From positions 1 to 24,138 of the forward strand of contig JAZRVW010000009.1 in assembly GCA_045599385.1 (NCBI GenBank): a DNA stretch of 24,138 nucleotides, read 5' to 3'. The notes beneath the pieces were generated by a model. That model saw only the letters and a list, made by a program, of their open reading frames with translations, was not told the origin of the DNA and made no database searches. Below are positions 22,035-24,138 of this stretch, in pieces. The translations under genes were made by a program, and so were the position numbers. This DNA is from F23-B02 sp045599385 (lineage in GTDB: Bacteria > Bacillota > Clostridia > Oscillospirales > Oscillospiraceae). The first letter of the stretch is position 1. Each line of letters begins with the position of its first letter.

Positions 22035-23471
22035 TTAGTAGGCAACGCCCCAGTAAATCATGTGCTTTGCTTTTCTGCCGCAGATGGGGCAGGTGTCGCC
22101 CAGGTCTTCCTGCTTGAAGGGAATGCAGCGTGAGGACATGCCCGCCTCTTCCTTCATCTTCATTTCGCACTCAAGCTCGCCGCACCACATGGTCTTGATG
22201 AAGCCGCCCTTGGTTTCCTGAATTTCCTTTGCTTCCTCAAGGGAATGTGCCTCGAAGATATGCTCGTCAAGGTTCTTCTTTGCCTTGTCGAAGAGTCCCT
22301 GCTGAACATCGTCAAGCAGCTCGGGAAGCTTTGCCGCAAGCTCGTCGAGGGAAACGGAAATCTTCTCTCCGTTGTCGCGGCGGACTGCCATGCAGACATT
22401 GTTCTCAATGTCGCGGGGACCGATTTCGATGCGGAGGGGAACACCCTTCATCTCGTACTGTGCGCACTTCCAGCCCAGGCTGTTGTCGCTGGTGTCAATC
22501 TTTGCGCGGATACCTGCGGCCTTGACGGTCTCGTAAAGCTCGGTTGCCTTTTCGATGACGCCTTCCTTATGCTGTGCAACGGGAACGACAATGACCTGAA
22601 TGGGTGCGATGCGGGGAGGCAGAACCAGACCGCTGTTGTCGCCGTGGGTCATGATGATGCCGCCGATGATGCGGGTGGACATACCCCAGGAGGTCTGATG
22701 GGGGTACTTCAGCTTGTTGTCCTTATCGGTGAAGGTGATGTCAAACTGCTTTGCAAAGCCGTCGCCGAAGTAGTGGCTGGTGCCGGACTGCAGAGCCTTA
22801 CGGTCGTGCATCATGCACTCGATAGTGTAGGTGTTGACTGCGCCTGCAAACTTTTCCTTGTCGGTCTTATTGCCGCGGATTACGGGCATTGCAAGATAGT
22901 TCTCGCAAAGGTCGGCGTAAACCTCAAGCTGCTGGAGGGTTTCCTTGCGTGCTTCCTCCTCGCTTATATGCAGGGTGTGTCCCTCCTGCCACAGAAATTC
23001 TCTGCCGCGGAGGAAGGGACGGGTGGTCTTTTCCCAACGGAGCACGCTGCACCACTGGTTATAAAGCATGGGCAGGTCGCGCCATGAATGTACGGTGTGG
23101 CTCCAGTGGTCACAGAAAAGGGTTTCGGAGGTGGGGCGGATACACAGACGCTCGGGGAGCTCCTCGCTGCCGCCTACGGTTACCCATGCGCACTCAGGCG
23201 CAAAGCCCTCAACATGATCCTTTTCCTTCTGCAGAAGGCTTTCGGGAATGAGCATGGGCATGGACACGTTCTCATGTCCGCCCTCCTTGAACATTCTGTC
23301 AAGCTCCTTCTGGATATTTTCCCAGATTGCATAGCCGTAGGGACGCAGGATAAAAAGTCCCTTTACGCCTGAGTAGTCGACGAGCTCCGCCTTGGTGCAA
23401 ACGTCGGTGAACCACTGGGCAAAGTCCTGCTCCATATCGGTTATCTGTTCAACTTTCTTTTCTTTTGCCAT
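22035..23471 (-). CDS. proS: Prolyl-tRNA synthetase, archaeal/eukaryotic-type
   Basis: Class II synthetase that charges tRNA-Pro. The 478 residues begin with the catalytic core and have motif 2 (WEKTTRPFLRGREFLWQEGHT) and motif 3 (GGIIMTHGDNSGLVLPPRIAP). An anticodon-binding domain follows (IQVIVVPVAQHKE), then the C-terminal zinc-binding domain that marks the archaeal/eukaryotic type (MWCGELECEMKMKEE, CPICGRKA) and a terminal Tyr (WGVAY). There is no INS editing domain, unlike the E. coli type. AGGAG is nine bases before the ATG. The leader is about 47 bases, too short for a T-box, and contains a small hairpin. The promoter is at 23526; the terminator is shared with the dcyD-like gene. Confidence 0.97.
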   Translation of the reverse strand: MAKEKKVEQITDMEQDFAQWFTDVCTKAELVDYSGVKGLFILRPYGYAIWENIQKELDRMFKEGGHENVSMPMLIPESLLQKEKDHVEGFAPECAWVTVGGSEELPERLCIRPTSETLFCDHWSHTVHSWRDLPMLYNQWCSVLRWEKTTRPFLRGREFLWQEGHTLHISEEEARKETLQQLEVYADLCENYLAMPVIRGNKTDKEKFAGAVNTYTIECMMHDRKALQSGTSHYFGDGFAKQFDITFTDKDNKLKYPHQTSWGMSTRIIGGIIMTHGDNSGLVLPPRIAPIQVIVVPVAQHKEGVIEKATELYETVKAAGIRAKIDTSDNSLGWKCAQYEMKGVPLRIEIGPRDIENNVCMAVRRDNGEKISVSLDELAAKLPELLDDVQQGLFDKAKKNLDEHIFEAHSLEEAKEIQETKGGFIKTMWCGELECEMKMKEEAGMSSRCIPFKQEDLGDTCPICGRKAKHMIYWGVAY

Positions 23472-23489
23472 TTTTGTTTTCTCCTATCT

Positions 23490-23509
23490 GCCAGAGGCCT
23501 TCCTCCAGC
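23490..23509 (-). other. Hairpin in the proS leader
   Basis: Minus strand GCTGGAGG, AAGG loop, CCTCTGGC: an 8-bp stem with two G-U pairs. The stem hides a GGAGG-like sequence and ends seven bases before the true ribosome binding site. Confidence 0.4.
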
Positions 23510-23525
23510 ATATTTTAACCAATTT

Positions 23526-23554
23526 ATTTTATCTGCGTACCCTTTCAATGTCAA
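23526..23554 (-). promoter_or_regulatory. Promoter of proS
   Basis: Minus strand: -35 TTGACA (23554-23549), 17-bp spacer, -10 TAAAAT (23531-23526). Start near 23519. Confidence 0.75.
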
Positions 23555-23569
23555 CGAAAATTGTTGACA
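23549..23569. promoter_or_regulatory. Inverted repeat overlapping the proS -35
   Basis: TGTCAAC (23549-23555) and GTTGACA (23563-23569) around GAAAATT, extendable to ten bases per arm with one mismatch. The left arm contains the proS -35 hexamer, so a bound protein would block it. No known regulator site is recognised. Confidence 0.45.
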
Positions 23570-23593
23570 ATGCGTAAACTTTCACAAATTATC

Positions 23594-23622
23594 TTGACCG
23601 AAGCAATAATTTCAAATATAAT
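23594..23622 (+). promoter_or_regulatory. Promoter of the HAAS-type gene
   Basis: -35 TTGACC (23594-23599), 17-bp spacer, -10 TATAAT (23617-23622). Start near 23629, leader of about 73 bases to the proposed ATT start. Confidence 0.7.
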
Positions 23623-23701
23623 ATAGCATAATATGTAAACCAAATACCGCAAATTACGTCTATATTAGTATCAGCGCAAATTCTCTACGGAGGTGACGCG
23701 T

Positions 23702-24138
23702 ATTAACAGACAGCGTTACATGGCTGAGCTTTCGAAGCTGCTTACCTTCATGTTCAAGGAAGACAGGGACGAAATTATTCAGCATTACAACAAAATGCTC
23801 GATGAGGCCGAAGACGAGGAGGCCATGCTGGAGGAGTTCGGCTCCCCCACCAAGCTTGCCGTTACAATTTCCCGCAGCTACAACCGTGAGGTCAGGAAGC
23901 TTGCGGTGAACGCAGATTCCAAGGAAGCTGCCACCGCACCCGAAACCTTCACTTCCATAACCCCCGCAAAGCGTGAAGAGGAAGAAGAAGCGGAGCAGAA
24001 GGAGCCTGAAGCTCCCGCCTTTACCGGAAGCTATGAGGACATCGTTGAGGAAATCCGCAAGGAGAGAGCCGCAGAGCAGGGCATTGAATATGTTCCTCTC
24101 TTTGTAAAGGAAGAGGCTCCCGCCGAGGAAGACACTCC
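23702..24138 (+). CDS. HAAS-domain (DUF1700-like) protein, 5' part, probable ATT start (cut by window edge)
   Basis: The frame stays open to the window end (145 codons). Residues 1-50 fit the HAAS/DUF1700-type N-terminal helical domain: (I)NRQRYMAELSKLLTFM, then a DRDEIIQHYNKMLDEA segment and EEFGSPTKLA. Relatives begin MNRQ/MNKQ and are often membrane proteins with a C-terminal helix region, which lies outside the window. A Glu/Pro-rich linker follows from about residue 75. Start choice: GGAGGT (23689-23694) is seven bases before ATT at 23702, which would code the initiating Met of MNRQRY. The first ATG (23720) is 25 bases from that site and has no other, and a GTG at 23693 overlaps it. ATT is therefore my choice, with 23720 as fallback. 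Function is unknown; HAAS proteins are often linked to transport or signalling partners. Confidence 0.75.
   Translation, partial: MNRQRYMAELSKLLTFMFKEDRDEIIQHYNKMLDEAEDEEAMLEEFGSPTKLAVTISRSYNREVRKLAVNADSKEAATAPETFTSITPAKREEEEEAEQKEPEAPAFTGSYEDIVEEIRKERAAEQGIEYVPLFVKEEAPAEEDT

Noticed and set aside
23472..23701. T-box riboswitch before proS
   Set aside because: The promoter at 23526 leaves a leader of under 50 bases and no T-box sequence or antiterminator is seen. The same holds for the 36-base gap before metG.

Overview
The window looks like chromosome of an anaerobic, spore-forming Bacillota (class Clostridia, probably an Oscillospirales/Ruminococcaceae-type gut bacterium). The evidence is two sporulation genes (spoIID and sigG), a group B-like [FeFe] hydrogenase, an archaeal-type prolyl-tRNA synthetase, strong GGAGG ribosome binding sites and sigma-A promoters in AT-rich gaps. 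The genus-level guess is inference. There is no rRNA, tRNA, CRISPR array, phage or transposase gene. 19 protein genes are supported, two of them cut by the window edges.

Layout. 1-663: 5' part of secA, minus strand. 813-3504: two-gene plus-strand unit, a PlsC-type acyltransferase with a zinc ribbon and a DUF1846 protein, closed by a strong terminator. 3505-3878: long AT-rich regulatory gap. 3879-5465: membrane protein of unknown function with GxxQL-type repeats, followed by a structured 3' region, a terminator and two copies of a 59-bp intergenic repeat. 5748-6707: spoIID (minus), divergent from an eight-helix membrane protein (6812-7777). 7969-9519: [FeFe] hydrogenase behind the best promoter in the window. 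9560-12306: three minus-strand genes, sigG, a DUF4358/SGNH lipoprotein and a THEP1-type NTPase. 12432-13052: cyclodeaminase/cyclohydrolase-family protein. 13205-20163: htpG, hemW, a VanW-family protein and metG, with no visible terminator inside. 20221-20904: six-helix membrane protein (minus). 21024-21980: D-cysteine desulfhydrase-like enzyme. 22035-23471: proS (minus). 23702-24138: start of a HAAS-type protein, cut by the window end.

How the genes relate. Most of the window is housekeeping (secretion, two aminoacyl-tRNA synthetases, Hsp90, heme chaperone) plus sporulation. sigG stands behind its own sigma-F/sigma-G-like promoter and a terminator, so it is probably an independent forespore-controlled gene. 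spoIID acts in the mother cell during engulfment. The hydrogenase fits fermentative H2 metabolism.

Most worth a second look: (1) a perfect 10-bp palindrome spanning the sigG promoter -10, ribosome binding site and start codon; (2) a probable ATT start codon on the HAAS gene at 23702; (3) the 3879-5465 membrane protein with its structured 3' region and upstream direct repeats; (4) the tandem 59-bp intergenic repeats at 5593-5738; (5) overlapping divergent promoters at 12337-12406. No clearly new multi-gene system is visible; the novelty is mostly regulatory and in domain architecture.
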